Below are positions 16,980 through 26,436 of a DNA stretch of 35,465 nucleotides, piece by piece. Every line of letters starts with the position of its first letter. Positions within the stretch are counted from its first letter, which is position 1. The position numbers were made by a program, and so were the translations under genes. The stretch is from an uncultured Pelagibacteraceae bacterium (GTDB lineage Bacteria > Pseudomonadota > Alphaproteobacteria > Pelagibacterales > Pelagibacteraceae). Under the pieces are notes generated by a model. It worked only from the letters and a program-made list of their open reading frames with translations. It ran no database searches and had not been told where the DNA came from. Location of the stretch: contig CACPOY010000007.1 in assembly GCA_902635685.1 (NCBI GenBank), positions 1 to 35,465 on the forward strand. The letters are read 5' to 3'.

Positions 16980-17248
16980 TTTTTTCTTTTGTTTAGTTCT
17001 TCCATTACATCCTCAATTTTCACATCATTTGCCTCTAGATACATTATCAGATGATAGAAAACATCAGCTGCTTCATGAATTTTATTTGAATTTTTTTCTA
17101 CCGCTTCAATAAGTTCATTAATTTCTTCTAGGATCTTTTCTTTGCTCAACGATTTATCACTAAGCAATTTATTAGTGTAAGAACCATCTACTGGAGTTTT
17201 TTTTCGCTTCCTTGCAAGATTAAATAAACTTTCTAAAGTATTGAGCAT
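16976..17248 (-). CDS. hisE: Phosphoribosyl-ATP pyrophosphatase
   Basis: Second step of histidine synthesis: PR-ATP to PR-AMP plus pyrophosphate. The 90-residue all-alpha protein carries the MazG-like metal-binding helices, with EEINELIEAVE and HEAADVFYHLIMYLEANDV providing the acidic residues, and SYTNKLLSDKSLSKEKI upstream. HisI is not encoded here, so the two activities are on separate genes. It starts 1 bp after the hisF stop codon. Confidence 0.95.
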   Translation of the reverse strand: MLNTLESLFNLARKRKKTPVDGSYTNKLLSDKSLSKEKILEEINELIEAVEKNSNKIHEAADVFYHLIMYLEANDVKIEDVMEELNKRKK

Positions 17249-17249
17249 A

Positions 17250-18005
17250 TTAAATTCTAACAGGTATTCCTTTTGAGTCCAAATAATCCTTGGCTTCTTT
17301 TACTGAGTGTTTTCCATAATGAAATATAGAAGCTGCCAAAACCGCACTAGCTTTACCTAATTTAATTCCATCCACTAAGTGATCTAAATTACCTACGCCA
17401 CCTGATGCAATAACTGGAATATTTACTTTAGATGAAATTTTTGACATGAGATCAATATCATAACCTACTTGAGTTCCGTCTCTGTCCATTGAAGTTACTA
17501 ATAACTCCCCTGCACCGTTTTTTTCCATTTGTTCAGCATACTCTAAAGCGTCAATACCACTATTATTTCTTCCTCCGTGAGTAAACACTTCCCACTTGTC
17601 TCCGTTTTTTTTAGCATCGATTGCAACTACAATACATTGAGACCCAAATTTTTTTGAACTATCGATAACAACTTTTGAATTTTCAACTGCTGCAGTGTTT
17701 ATGGAAACTTTATCAGCCCCACAATTAAGTAATTTATTAATATCCTCAATACTTCTAACACCACCTCCTACAGTTAATGGCACAAAACACTTTTTTGAAG
17801 TTTTCTCCACAACATCATAAATAGTATCTCTATTTTCATTAGACGCTGTAATATCTAAAAAGCAAATTTCATCTGCTCCACCATCGCTATAAATTTTTGC
17901 TTGTTCCACAGGATCTCCTGCATCTTTTAGATCAACAAAGTTTATTCCTTTAACAACACGACCGTTTTTTACGTCTAAACAAGGTATTATTCTATTTTTA
18001 AGCAT
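17250..18005 (-). CDS. hisF: Imidazole glycerol phosphate synthase, cyclase subunit
   Basis: Converts PRFAR plus ammonia (from HisH) to imidazole glycerol phosphate and AICAR. The 251-residue TIM barrel begins [20 protein letters not shown], with catalytic Asp11 and Asp130 ([11 protein letters not shown]). Phosphate-binding loops are VGGGVRS and ASGGVGN. It overlaps hisA by 8 bp. The AICAR it releases feeds purH, also in this window. Confidence 0.97.
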   Translation of the reverse strand: MLKNRIIPCLDVKNGRVVKGINFVDLKDAGDPVEQAKIYSDGGADEICFLDITASNENRDTIYDVVEKTSKKCFVPLTVGGGVRSIEDINKLLNCGADKVSINTAAVENSKVVIDSSKKFGSQCIVVAIDAKKNGDKWEVFTHGGRNNSGIDALEYAEQMEKNGAGELLVTSMDRDGTQVGYDIDLMSKISSKVNIPVIASGGVGNLDHLVDGIKLGKASAVLAASIFHYGKHSVKEAKDYLDSKGIPVRI

Positions 18006-18714
18006 CTTCTTTTACTAATTCCTCTAATTTTATATCTCCATCATAAATAGCTTTACCAACTATTATACCTTCAATATTTTTTAAATTCTTTGCTTTTTTA
18101 ATATCACCTATTGATGAAACACCACCTGATATAATCACGGGGGACTTCGACATCTCAGCAACTTTCATTGTTTCATTAAAGTTTGGACTTTGTTTCATAC
18201 CGTCTCTATTAATATCAGTATAAATTAATCTACTAACACCAAAGTCGTTAATTTCTTTCAAGTAATCTAAAGTAAGTTGATTAGAACTTTCTTTCCATCC
18301 TGATACTGACAAATACCCGTCTTTAGCATCTAAACCTAGAGCAATATAATTTTGAAATTTTTCACATGATTCTTTTAAGAAATTTTTGTCTTTAATAGCG
18401 GCACTGCCCAGAATTACTTTCTCTACACCAGCATCAATGTATTTTTGAATACTATCAGAATTTCTAATACCACCACCTACCTCAACCATTAAATTAAATT
18501 TACTAACTATATCTTGAATGATATCTAAATTTACTGTTTCACCAGTTAAAGCGCCATCTAAATCAACTATGTGTAAATTTTTAAATCCATGATCTTTATA
18601 TTTTCCTGCTTGTTCTACTGGTGACAACTCATATTCAGTTTTATTATCAAAATCTCCCTTAACTAATCTTACACACTTTTTATCTTTAATATCTATTGCG
18701 GGAAATATTTTCAT
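17998..18714 (-). CDS. hisA: ProFAR isomerase HisA
   Basis: Isomerises the aminoaldose ProFAR to the ketose PRFAR. The 238-residue TIM barrel is homologous to His[21 protein letters not shown] contains catalytic Asp8, and [16 protein letters not shown] contains the second Asp (129). VEVGGGIRN and ISGGVSS are the phosphate loops. Its start codon is adjacent to the hisH stop, and it overlaps hisF by 8 bp. Confidence 0.97.
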   Translation of the reverse strand: MKIFPAIDIKDKKCVRLVKGDFDNKTEYELSPVEQAGKYKDHGFKNLHIVDLDGALTGETVNLDIIQDIVSKFNLMVEVGGGIRNSDSIQKYIDAGVEKVILGSAAIKDKNFLKESCEKFQNYIALGLDAKDGYLSVSGWKESSNQLTLDYLKEINDFGVSRLIYTDINRDGMKQSPNFNETMKVAEMSKSPVIISGGVSSIGDIKKAKNLKNIEGIIVGKAIYDGDIKLEELVKEDA

Positions 18715-19341
18715 TTATAAACTTATAAAATTATCAATTATTTTGAGCCCAAACTTGTCACTCTTTTCTGGATGAAATTGTGTACCAAATATATTTTCTT
18801 TCTCTACTGAACAAACTACTTTTGTTGAATAATTAGTAGTTGCTGAAATAACTTTTTTATCATTTGGTACAAATTCATAACTATGAACAAAATACATATG
18901 AGAATTATTTTCTATGTCCTTAAAAATTTTACTATCTTTGACGATATTGATTTCGTTCCAGCCAATATGAGGAAGTTTAAATTTTCCATCTTGATTATCT
19001 ATTTTTGAAACTTTGCCCGAGATCCATCCTAACCCCCTAGTCTCAGTTTCTTCATAGCCAATATCGGCAAACATTTGTAAACCAACACAAATTCCAAGAA
19101 GAGGTTTTTTATTAATTATTGTAAATTCATTAAGTGTATCTGAAAGACCATCAATATTGTTCAGTGCTTCAACGCAGCTTTTAAATGAACCCTGCCCTGG
19201 TAAAACTACTTTATCACTTGATTTTATCTTATTGGGATTTGAGGTTACTTCGACATTTACTTTTTCTTTGGCAACCTCTTTAAAAGAGTTTATTACCGAG
19301 CTTATATTGCCCGATTTATAATCAACAATTGTAACGTTCAT
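18715..19341 (-). CDS. hisH: Imidazole glycerol phosphate synthase, glutamine amidotransferase subunit
   Basis: A class I glutaminase that supplies ammonia to HisF. In 208 residues the catalytic triad is visible: Cys85 in LLGICVGLQMF, and His190 and Glu192 in GTQFHPEKS. The oxyanion-region motif VLPGQGSF is also present. It lies 5 bp downstream of hisB in the operon. Confidence 0.96.
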   Translation of the reverse strand: MNVTIVDYKSGNISSVINSFKEVAKEKVNVEVTSNPNKIKSSDKVVLPGQGSFKSCVEALNNIDGLSDTLNEFTIINKKPLLGICVGLQMFADIGYEETETRGLGWISGKVSKIDNQDGKFKLPHIGWNEINIVKDSKIFKDIENNSHMYFVHSYEFVPNDKKVISATTNYSTKVVCSVEKENIFGTQFHPEKSDKFGLKIIDNFISL

Positions 19342-19346
19342 TAATT

Positions 19347-19937
19347 TTATAATGAGCCTTTAGTAGAAGGAATTGATTTACTATTCCTTGGGTCTATTTC
19401 CAATGCGGCTCTTAATGATCTTGCAAGTCCTTTAAAACAAGATTCAATAATGTGGTGACTATTGTCCCCATAAATATTTTCAACGTGTAGAGTAATTCCA
19501 GCAGCTTGAGAAAACGCTTGAAACCATTCTTTAAAAAGTTCAGTGTCCATCTCACCAAGCTTTTCTACTTTTAGATTTACTTTCCAAATTAAATAAGGTC
19601 TATTTGAAATATCAATTGCTACACGTGATAAAGTTTCATCCATTGGAATCATAGCATGAGCATACCTTTTAATTCCAACAGATTTTTTTAAAGCTTTTTT
19701 TAACGCTTCGCCAATAGCAATTCCTGTATCTTCAGTTGTGTGGTGTAAATCAATATGAGTATCGCCTTTAGCTTTTATATTCATATCTATTGAAGAATGC
19801 TTTGATAGTTGTTCAAGCATATGGTTTAAAAAACCTATTCCTGTATCAATTTTGTATTTACCTTTGCCGTCAATATTTAAATCAACACTAATGCTTGTTT
19901 CTTTTGTTTTCCTGCTTATTTTACCTTTACGCTTCAT
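19347..19937 (-). CDS. hisB: Imidazoleglycerol-phosphate dehydratase
   Basis: Sixth step of histidine synthesis. It is a monofunctional 196-residue IGPD without the phosphatase domain seen in enterobacteria, as is usual in Alphaproteobacteria. Mn-binding motifs are [15 protein letters not shown] and [20 protein letters not shown], with [12 protein letters not shown] near the N-terminus. It is first in the minus-strand his operon and divergent from hslV across 91 bp. No attenuator-like His codon run precedes it. Confidence 0.97.
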   Translation of the reverse strand: MKRKGKISRKTKETSISVDLNIDGKGKYKIDTGIGFLNHMLEQLSKHSSIDMNIKAKGDTHIDLHHTTEDTGIAIGEALKKALKKSVGIKRYAHAMIPMDETLSRVAIDISNRPYLIWKVNLKVEKLGEMDTELFKEWFQAFSQAAGITLHVENIYGDNSHHIIESCFKGLARSLRAALEIDPRNSKSIPSTKGSL

Positions 19938-19993
19938 AATTAAAAACAGGTATACATATATTATTCAATTATGGCAATAATACTAAACCTGGG

Positions 19994-20021
19994 CTTGAAC
20001 TATCAAATTTAATATCCATTT
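19994..20021 (+). promoter_or_regulatory. Heat-shock (sigma-32/RpoH-type) promoter of hslVU
   Basis: GGGCTTGAA (CTTGAA at 19994-19999) matches the RpoH -35 consensus. After 14 bp comes ATCCATTT (20014-20021), matching CCCCATNT at six of eight positions including CCAT-T. The -10 ends 7 bases before the hslV ATG, so the transcript would begin at or beside the A of the start codon. hslVU is a classic RpoH target. The match is by eye. Confidence 0.62.
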
Positions 20022-20028
20022 ATAAGCT

Positions 20029-20544
20029 ATGACAACGATTGTGTTAGTTAGAAAAAACAATGAAGTAGTAGTAGCTGGCGACGGACAAGTGAGTATGGGA
20101 AATACTGTCGTAAAAAGCACTGCTTCGAAAGTCAGAAAAATTGATAAGAGAGATGTTGTAGCTGGTTTCGCTGGATCAACAGCTGATGCCTTAACATTAT
20201 TTGAAAGATTAGAAGGAAAATTAGAAAAACATGCTGGTAATTTATCTAGAGCTGCTGTTGAATTAGCTAAAGACTGGAGAACAGATAAATATTTAAGAAG
20301 ATTAGAAGCACTAATGGCAGTTGGTGATAAAAAAAATAGTTATATAATTTCAGGAACTGGTGACGTTCTTGAGCCTGAGGGAGATGTAATTGGTATTGGC
20401 TCTGGTGGAAATTATGCTTTAGCTGCAGGGAAAGTTTTAATAGAAAGCAATATATCAGCAGAAGAAGTTGCAAAGAAAGCTATAAAAGTTGCAGCCGATA
20501 TCTGTGTCTTTACAAACGAAAATGTCAAAGTTGAAAAAATATAA
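20029..20544 (+). CDS. hslV: ATP-dependent protease subunit HslV
   Basis: The peptidase half of the HslUV (ClpYQ) protease. At 171 residues it is close to the E. coli length. It begins [20 protein letters not shown]; removal of Met exposes the N-terminal catalytic Thr. Other typical blocks are [35 protein letters not shown] and [13 protein letters not shown], with [11 protein letters not shown] near the C-terminus. There is no Shine-Dalgarno sequence, and a heat-shock-type promoter lies immediately upstream. The stop overlaps the hslU ATG (TAATG). Confidence 0.97.
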   Translation: MTTIVLVRKNNEVVVAGDGQVSMGNTVVKSTASKVRKIDKRDVVAGFAGSTADALTLFERLEGKLEKHAGNLSRAAVELAKDWRTDKYLRRLEALMAVGDKKNSYIISGTGDVLEPEGDVIGIGSGGNYALAAGKVLIESNISAEEVAKKAIKVAADICVFTNENVKVEKI

Positions 20545-21914
20545 TGGATAAATCAAACGTAACTCAATTACATCCCAAAGATAAAAATCAGAAAGATGAG
20601 GCTTCATTAGTAAGCTCATTATCACCTAGAGAAATTGTTTCTGAATTAGATAGATTTGTAGTGGGTCAAAATAAAGCTAAGAGAGCTGTTGCTGTCGCTC
20701 TAAGAAACAGATGGAGAAGACAAGCTTTAAAAGGTGAAATGAAAAATGAAGTGTTACCTAAAAATATTTTAATGATTGGTCCAACAGGTGTTGGAAAAAC
20801 CGAAATTTCAAGGAGACTGTCTAAGCTTGCTGAAGCACCATTTGTAAAAGTAGAAGCAACAAGATTTACAGAAGTTGGATATGTAGGTAGAGACGTGGAA
20901 CAGATAGTTCGAGATTTGATCGAAATTGCGATTTCAATGGAAAAAGTAAAAAAAAGAAAAGAAGTTTATGCGCAAGCACAAAAATTAGCAGAAGAAAAAG
21001 TTTTAGACGTTTTAGTAGGAAAAAAAGCAAGCTTAGCAACCCGAGAAAGTTTTAGAAAAAGATTACGTAACGGTGATTTAGATGACAATGAAATTGAAAT
21101 AGCTGTGAGCGATACAGGAAGCGGTACCTCATTTGAAATTCCAGGAATGCCAGGGGCAAATGTTGGAATGATTAACATTGGCGAGATGCTTGGGAAATCA
21201 ATGGGAACAAAAGAAAAAAAGAAGAAAATGTCAGTAAAGGAGTCTCACGATATATTAATAAACGATGAGTCAGATAAGTTAATTGAACAGGATAAGATAA
21301 TTAAAGCAGCAAAAATTTCGACTGAAAATAACGGGATAGTTTTTTTAGATGAAATTGATAAAATCTCAGGAAGAACAGACCGGGTGGGTGGCGATGTATC
21401 AAGAGAGGGAGTTCAAAGAGATTTATTACCTTTAATTGAGGGCACTACAGTTAATACAAAATATGGGCCAATCAAAACTGATCATATTTTATTTATAGCA
21501 TCTGGAGCTTTCCAATTGGCTAAACCCTCAGATTTACTCCCAGAATTACAAGGTAGGCTTCCAATTAGAGTAGAGCTTGAGGCTCTAACTAGCGATGATT
21601 TTAAAAGGATTTTAAAAGAGCCTGACTTCAGTTTAATTAAACAATACATTGCTTTATTAAAAACTGAAAATGTAGATCTTGAGTTTTCTGAAGATGGAAT
21701 AGAAACAATCGCAAATATCGCATCTGAAGTTAATGCGACAGTAGAAAATATTGGTGCAAGAAGATTGCATACCATTATAGAAAAAATTCTTGATGATATT
21801 AGCTTTACAGCAACAGATAAATCTGGCGAAAAAATAGTTATCAATAAAGATTACATAAATAAAAATCTAGATAATTTAGTAAAAGATACGGATCTATCAA
21901 AATTTATTTTATAG
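20544..21914 (+). CDS. hslU: ATPase subunit HslU
   Basis: AAA+ unfoldase that feeds substrates into HslV. In 456 residues, [20 protein letters not shown] opens the AAA domain. Walker A is GPTGVGKT (79-86) and Walker B is VFLDEIDK (266-273). The intermediate domain lies between about 110 and 250, and the sensor 2 region [10 protein letters not shown] is near the C-terminus. The last residues, DLSKFIL, match the HslU tail that docks into HslV. Its 3' end overlaps the convergent Smr gene by 6 bp, with no terminator. Confidence 0.97.
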   Translation: MDKSNVTQLHPKDKNQKDEASLVSSLSPREIVSELDRFVVGQNKAKRAVAVALRNRWRRQALKGEMKNEVLPKNILMIGPTGVGKTEISRRLSKLAEAPFVKVEATRFTEVGYVGRDVEQIVRDLIEIAISMEKVKKRKEVYAQAQKLAEEKVLDVLVGKKASLATRESFRKRLRNGDLDDNEIEIAVSDTGSGTSFEIPGMPGANVGMINIGEMLGKSMGTKEKKKKMSVKESHDILINDESDKLIEQDKIIKAAKISTENNGIVFLDEIDKISGRTDRVGGDVSREGVQRDLLPLIEGTTVNTKYGPIKTDHILFIASGAFQLAKPSDLLPELQGRLPIRVELEALTSDDFKRILKEPDFSLIKQYIALLKTENVDLEFSEDGIETIANIASEVNATVENIGARRLHTIIEKILDDISFTATDKSGEKIVINKDYINKNLDNLVKDTDLSKFIL

Positions 21915-22322
21915 TTTTTTTTTCAAATATACATAAAAAGCTCCACTTCCCCCGTCCTCATTTTCCGCTTCTTTTATTTGAGAAATTAGACTCATTAATT
22001 CATCGCTATTTTTTATATATTCTGGAACAGAGTATTTAAGAATGCCCAAATTCTTTGAGATATATGGATCCTTCTCATTCTGCGAATGTAGTCCCTTTCC
22101 AGTAACAATTATTAATTTTCTTACACCTTTTTCATAAGAATCTTTGATTAAATCATTTATTCTATTATTTGCCTCGTCCAATGAGTAACCATGTAAATCA
22201 AAAGATTTTATTAAAAATGTTTTTTTATTAGAAAGTTTTTCGTCTTTATTAGGTAATTTTTCACCGCTAGATAAAAAATTTTTCCAATCTTTTTTATCTT
22301 TATCTGAGATTTTGCTATTCAA
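21909..22322 (-). CDS. Smr-domain protein
   Basis: A 137-residue protein. After a charged N-terminus it carries a single Smr domain: [20 protein letters not shown], then [11 protein letters not shown], and the C-terminal [13 protein letters not shown]. Smr domains are often nicking or RNA/DNA endonucleases linked to MutS2 or RNA decay; the target of small stand-alone alphaproteobacterial forms is unknown. It starts right after the stop of the Tim44-like gene, so the two are co-transcribed. Confidence 0.9.
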   Translation of the reverse strand: MNSKISDKDKKDWKNFLSSGEKLPNKDEKLSNKKTFLIKSFDLHGYSLDEANNRINDLIKDSYEKGVRKLIIVTGKGLHSQNEKDPYISKNLGILKYSVPEYIKNSDELMSLISQIKEAENEDGGSGAFYVYLKKKL

Positions 22323-22919
22323 TTAAGTTAGTATGTCTACCAGTTGCCAATTCGGATTTGTTGATTTCATATCTCGTGAAAAGACCCAGGTATCATATAT
22401 TTTTTTTATTTTTTCTGGATTCCCTGAAATTATTTTTTTCTCTTTATCTCTTATACAAGTAATTACCTCTCCTACAAAATCTACAGTTACTTGTAAAATG
22501 TTGTTATTTTTTTTATGTTCTTTAATAATCGCAGAGTTAACACCAATAAAAGTTATTTCAGCATAATGTCCTTTTGTGCTCCTCTCTTTTAAGGCATCAT
22601 TAAATTGATCAAAAATTTTGTTACTTAAAAGCGGCTTTGAGGTTGTTATCTTGTTATCGTTATCACTAAAATCTGTAATAATTGTTTCATAAGCTATTTT
22701 AGCACCACTTAAAAATTCTTTTTTTGCTTTCTCATCAAAACTTTGACTCTCTTTTAGGTTTTTATCTAGTTGAACATTTTTTAAAATTTCCTCAAATTGC
22801 GGAGGCGCTTTTCCCTCAAATCCTGTTCTTTTTCCTAAAATGCCACGCAATCTTAAAAAAATAAACCCAGCAATCATTGCAAGTAATATTATATCTATGT
22901 ACTCAAAACTATAATTCAT
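22323..22919 (-). CDS. Tim44-like (TimA) domain membrane protein
   Basis: A 198-residue protein with one N-terminal membrane helix (about 9-27: DIILLAMIAGFIFLRLRGIL), then the basic LGKRTGFEGKAPP motif, which is common in alphaproteobacterial Tim44-like proteins. A C-terminal Tim44 domain (about 70-198) includes EITFIGVNSAIIKEHK and DTWVFSRDMKSTNPNWQLVD. It is related to the mitochondrial import factor Tim44; the bacterial role is unresolved. Position next to fxsA and secB is the usual origin-proximal alphaproteobacterial cluster. Confidence 0.92.
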   Translation of the reverse strand: MNYSFEYIDIILLAMIAGFIFLRLRGILGKRTGFEGKAPPQFEEILKNVQLDKNLKESQSFDEKAKKEFLSGAKIAYETIITDFSDNDNKITTSKPLLSNKIFDQFNDALKERSTKGHYAEITFIGVNSAIIKEHKKNNNILQVTVDFVGEVITCIRDKEKKIISGNPEKIKKIYDTWVFSRDMKSTNPNWQLVDILT

Positions 22920-22940
22920 TACTTCATAGTAATTACTCTA

Positions 22941-22968
22941 TTGAATAATTTCAACCAACAATTACATT
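22941..22968 (+). promoter_or_regulatory. Candidate promoter of fxsA-secB, near-leaderless
   Basis: TTGAAT (22941-22946), 16 bp, then TACATT (22963-22968), ending 8 bases before the ATG at 22977. The -35 hexamer is identical to that of the tRNA-Gly promoter. Transcription would start within about 2 nt of the start codon. Confidence 0.4.
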
Positions 22969-22976
22969 AAAGACAA

Positions 22977-23402
22977 ATGAACTCAGTGCTTTTATCAATT
23001 ATTTTAGTTCCAATTGTAGAAATATATCTGTTCATAAAGATTGGAGCAAAAATTGGTGCTTTTAGCACAATCCTATTAATCTTCATAACAGCAATAACTG
23101 GAATAATTTATGCCAGATATGAAGGCTTAAATACGTTGCGCTCAGCGTATTCACAAATAATCAAACAAGAAACACCTGCATATGAAATAATTTCTGGTGC
23201 CGCTATTGCTTTCGCAGCTTTACTTTTAATTATACCTGGGTTTGCAACAGACATTGTTGGGTTTCTAATAATTTTTCCTATCACAAGGAAATTAATTTTA
23301 GGTAAAATTTCCACAAAGATTAAAAAGAAGGAACCAGATAACAATAATTTTATAGATGGTGAGTTTGAGGATATAGAAAATGACGATGAAAGAAAAATAT
23401 AA
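22977..23402 (+). CDS. fxsA: FxsA-family membrane protein
   Basis: A 141-residue inner-membrane protein with helices at about 5-20, 26-46 and 66-100. Family motifs are LVPIVEIYLFIKIGAKIGAF, TAITGIIYARYEGL and the LLIIPGFATDIVGFLIIFPI block. The acidic C-terminal tail is soluble. FxsA influences exclusion of phage T7 by the F plasmid in E. coli; its normal role is unknown. It overlaps secB by 23 bp in another frame. Confidence 0.92.
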   Translation: MNSVLLSIILVPIVEIYLFIKIGAKIGAFSTILLIFITAITGIIYARYEGLNTLRSAYSQIIKQETPAYEIISGAAIAFAALLLIIPGFATDIVGFLIIFPITRKLILGKISTKIKKKEPDNNNFIDGEFEDIENDDERKI

Positions 23403-23808
23403 AATCTTAACTCAATATATAAAAGATATTTCGAGTGAAACAAGTGATGTTGAAACTTATCTTTTTGTTAAAGATAACATTTCAAAATATCATTTAAACA
23501 TAGATATAAATTCTAAGCCACTCAAGAATAGATTGATCGAAATTAATACTACTTTAAAATTTGAAGATAAGGGGGGGAATGAAAAAAAATCTTACTTTGA
23601 AATTATCTATGCTACAATTATAAATGTAGATAATGAATTGAAAGAAAAAAACGATTTGCAAAAAATAATTCTTTGTGATGTTCAAGTATTAATTTATCCA
23701 AAAATTGAGAAGGCGCTTTTGGACTTAATACATAATTCAGGTTTTCCCGAAGTTAGATTTGAAAAAAAAATAGATTTTGAGAAACTTTATAACGAGAAGT
23801 TTAATTAA
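23380..23808 (+). CDS. secB: Protein-export chaperone SecB
   Basis: A tetrameric cytosolic chaperone that keeps preproteins unfolded for SecA. The 142-residue protein has YIKDISSETSDVETYLFVKD at the N-terminus (compare the KDISFE block of E. coli SecB), the long middle strands FEIIYATIINVDNELKE and a basic-acidic C-terminus. The family's proline-rich VNFXALY-type ending is degenerate here (EKLYNEKFN). This is the most divergent call in the cluster, but size, order and the neighbours fxsA, tim44-like and dnaQ all agree. ATG at 23386 is an alternative start. It overlaps dnaQ on the other strand by 8 bp. Confidence 0.85.
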   Translation: MTMKEKYKILTQYIKDISSETSDVETYLFVKDNISKYHLNIDINSKPLKNRLIEINTTLKFEDKGGNEKKSYFEIIYATIINVDNELKEKNDLQKIILCDVQVLIYPKIEKALLDLIHNSGFPEVRFEKKIDFEKLYNEKFN

Positions 23809-24466
23809 AGAAATTTTTTTTAAGATTTTGTTTAAGGTATCTTTTGTGCGTTTCTATTTCCTTTTCTGAAGGATAAATTACTTTTTTAAAATAAAGAACT
23901 TTTTCATTCAAATCCTTCGAGTATTCTTTATCATTATTTTGAAATTGTAAGGTTGGTTCTTTTTGATCTAATAAGTTTATATAAACTTTTGCTAATAAAT
24001 CACAATCTATTAAAGCTGTATGTTTTACTCTTTTTGAATTATCAATTCTATATCTTTTACAGAGTGCATCAAGGCTGGTTGATGACCCTGGAAATTTATT
24101 TCTAGCTAAAGTTAAAGTATCTACAACCTCATTCTTAATTTTTTCTTTACCTAAAATTTTCATTTCATTATTAAGATGAGATAAATCAAAATCAGCATTA
24201 TGAATTACCAGTCTGCTTTCTTTAATAAAATTTAAAAATTCATCAACAATTTGATCAAATCTTTTTTGTTTAGATAAAAATTCATCTGTATATCCATGAA
24301 CTTTAAAGGCTTTTTCTGAGACTTTCCTATCTGGATTTAAGTAACAATGAAATCTATTTTTTGTTGGAACTAAATTATCTAATTCTATACAGCCAATTTC
24401 TACAATTCTGTGGCCCTCTTTCGTTGAGAGCCCTGTTGTTTCTGTATCTAAAATAATTTCTTTCAT
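23801..24466 (-). CDS. dnaQ: DNA polymerase III epsilon subunit (3'-5' proofreading exonuclease)
   Basis: A DEDDh exonuclease of 221 residues. Exo I is IILDTETTGLS with Asp7 and Glu9; Exo II is VIHNADFDLSHLN with Asp94; Exo III is KHTALIDCDLL with His149 and Asp154. The C-terminal ~45 residues are charged and lack the clamp-binding QxxLxLP motif I would look for, although LQFQNN lies near residue 175. The start overlaps the coaE stop by one base. Confidence 0.95.
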   Translation of the reverse strand: MKEIILDTETTGLSTKEGHRIVEIGCIELDNLVPTKNRFHCYLNPDRKVSEKAFKVHGYTDEFLSKQKRFDQIVDEFLNFIKESRLVIHNADFDLSHLNNEMKILGKEKIKNEVVDTLTLARNKFPGSSTSLDALCKRYRIDNSKRVKHTALIDCDLLAKVYINLLDQKEPTLQFQNNDKEYSKDLNEKVLYFKKVIYPSEKEIETHKRYLKQNLKKNFFN

Positions 24467-25035
24467 TATAAAATTTTATCTAAAATTTTATTTATATCTT
24501 TTTTTATACCTTTTTTAGAGAAATTATTCTTAATAATAAAATCAGTTTTTTGTTTTTTATAAGCAATTGGTAGTTGAATCTTTTTAAATTTGTAAAATAA
24601 TTTCAAATTAAAATTTTTTCTTTTTTTTAATTTTTCTAAAGTTTTTTTTTTATTTGCATCTATAAATATTAAAATATCATTCTTTTTATTAAGCTTATTT
24701 TCAAGCAAAAGAGGAATGTCTAGAATTACAAATTTTTTATTTTTATTTTTTCTCAAGAAAAGTTTCATTTTTTTTCTTACTTCAAAATGGACTACTTTGA
24801 TAATTTTTTCTAGATTATTTTTATTAGATAGTATTGCATTTGTGATTTCATATTTATTTATTGGAAACGAATAAATGTATTTTGGTAAAATTTTTTTTAA
24901 TTTAAAAAATACTTTTTTATTTTTCTTATATATTTTTCCAACTTCTTGATCGGCATTGAAAACTGGATAGCCAAAACTATTTGCGATAAAACTTTTCCCC
25001 GACCCTATGTCTCCTAAAATTCCTATTCTTCGCAT
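24466..25035 (-). CDS. coaE: Dephospho-CoA kinase
   Basis: Last step of CoA synthesis: phosphorylates the 3'-OH of the ribose. The 189-residue P-loop kinase begins MRRIGILGDIGSGKSFIANS (Walker A residues 8-15; GD replaces the usual GG at the first loop position). Further motifs are VFNADQEVGKIYKK, FVILDIPLLLENKLNKK and IFIDANKKKTLEKLKKR. It is very Lys-rich (AT-driven codon bias) and slightly short. One-base overlaps link it to aroE upstream and dnaQ downstream. Confidence 0.95.
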   Translation of the reverse strand: MRRIGILGDIGSGKSFIANSFGYPVFNADQEVGKIYKKNKKVFFKLKKILPKYIYSFPINKYEITNAILSNKNNLEKIIKVVHFEVRKKMKLFLRKNKNKKFVILDIPLLLENKLNKKNDILIFIDANKKKTLEKLKKRKNFNLKLFYKFKKIQLPIAYKKQKTDFIIKNNFSKKGIKKDINKILDKIL

Positions 25036-25859
25036 TAGTCTAAAAGTTTACTTACTTCCTCATTAATTTCAGGTTGAATATCATGCCAAATTTTAAAAGC
25101 TTCTGCTGCTTGAAAAATAAACATTTTTTTTCCATTTTCAGTTTTATTGCCTAGATCTTTACCTTTTTTTAAAAAATTTGTTTCCTTGGGATTGTAGATA
25201 ACATCATAAAAAAACTTATTTTTACCAATTTTTGAAAAATCTAAGTCTAAATTATCATCTTTATTTAAACCGACACTGGTCGCGTTTATAATCATATCAA
25301 ACTCGGGTACTTCACCCCAATCAACCACCTTTATGTCATTCCATCCATTTTTTTTTATGGTGCTACTGTTGTAAAAATTTTGTAATTTTTCAGCTTTAGC
25401 TTTGGTTCTATTGGTTAAAGTAATGCTTGAAACATTCATATTATATAAAGCAAGAATTATTGATGGTGTAACTCCACCAGAGCCTAAAATAAAAATCTTT
25501 TTTCCAGAAGTATCATATTTTGTGTATTTAATAGCATTTTCAAAACCACCTATGTCAGTATTATAGCCGACTATTTTACTATCATTTGTTAATAGAATTG
25601 TATTAACCGATTGAGTTGCTTCAGCACCGGATGTCAGCTTGTCAAGATAAGGAATTACCTCTTTTTTAAAAGGAACAGTAACATTTACTCCACTAATATT
25701 TCCCTCTTTGATTTTTATTATTAAATTTTTTAAATCATCGCTATTTAATCTTTCTTTGTCATATATTGCTTTAATATTATTTTTCTTAATCCAGTAGTTA
25801 TGAATTGTTGGAGACAAAGAATGCTCAATCGGATTGCCAATTACTAAATACTTATTCAT
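25035..25859 (-). CDS. aroE: Shikimate dehydrogenase
   Basis: NADPH-dependent reduction of 3-dehydroshikimate. In 274 residues, IGNPIEHSLSPTIHN is the substrate site. Catalytic Lys65 lies in NVTVPFKKEV and Asp102 in GYNTDIGGF, the same numbers as the E. coli enzyme. The cofactor loop is ILGSGGVTPSIILAL. INATSVGL and FQAAEAFKIWHDIQP are also present. It overlaps maf by 8 bp. Confidence 0.96.
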   Translation of the reverse strand: MNKYLVIGNPIEHSLSPTIHNYWIKKNNIKAIYDKERLNSDDLKNLIIKIKEGNISGVNVTVPFKKEVIPYLDKLTSGAEATQSVNTILLTNDSKIVGYNTDIGGFENAIKYTKYDTSGKKIFILGSGGVTPSIILALYNMNVSSITLTNRTKAKAEKLQNFYNSSTIKKNGWNDIKVVDWGEVPEFDMIINATSVGLNKDDNLDLDFSKIGKNKFFYDVIYNPKETNFLKKGKDLGNKTENGKKMFIFQAAEAFKIWHDIQPEINEEVSKLLD

Positions 25860-26436
25860 AATTTTTTAAATATTCCTTAATTTTGTTAATAGGAAGGCCC
25901 ATAATTGTATTTTCATCTCCTTGTATTTTAGAAAATAAAGATCTACCCAAACCCTCAATTTGATAAACATTATACGAATAAAGTGTCTCATCTGAAATCT
26001 TATTTAAATATTCTTCTAACTCTTTGTTTGAGAAATTCTTCATCGTAAGTTTGGCTATATCAGTATAGTTCCAGATCATTGAACCATTTTTTGATATGCA
26101 AACAGAGCTGATTAATTGGTGCGCCTTTCCATTGAGTTTTTTTAAAATTGATAGAGCTTTCTCACGATTGTCAGGTTTAGAGATTAATTCTCCATTTAGG
26201 TTTATAACACTATCCGCGCCTAAAACTAATGTATCGAAATTCTTCTGACTAACTCGGCTAGCTTTTATTTCTGCAAGATTTTTTGAGATTATTTCAGGTG
26301 AAGCTTTTTCTTTTAGTAAACTTTGTTTGATAGGCTCCTCATCAACAGTTGAGGGCTCAACTTTAGCTTCAATATTATGTTTGTCTAATATTTCTTTTCT
26401 TACTTTGCTTTTAGATGCAAGTATTAATTTAAACAT
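25852..26436 (-). CDS. maf: Maf-family nucleotide pyrophosphatase
   Basis: Hydrolyses non-canonical or modified nucleoside triphosphates. The 194-residue protein begins KLILASKSKVRKEILDKH (the S/R/K loop of Maf proteins). Asp75 in TLVLGADSVI, KPDNREKALSILKKLNGKAH and QIEGLGRSLFSKIQGDENTI are all typical. Exact nucleotide preference is unclear. It overlaps both neighbours by 8 bp in an origin-proximal operon. Confidence 0.94.
   Translation of the reverse strand: MFKLILASKSKVRKEILDKHNIEAKVEPSTVDEEPIKQSLLKEKASPEIISKNLAEIKASRVSQKNFDTLVLGADSVINLNGELISKPDNREKALSILKKLNGKAHQLISSVCISKNGSMIWNYTDIAKLTMKNFSNKELEEYLNKISDETLYSYNVYQIEGLGRSLFSKIQGDENTIMGLPINKIKEYLKNYE

Noticed and set aside
21482..21844. 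A 120-codon antisense open frame opposite hslU
   Set aside because: Shadow of conserved HslU coding sequence; no supporting signal.
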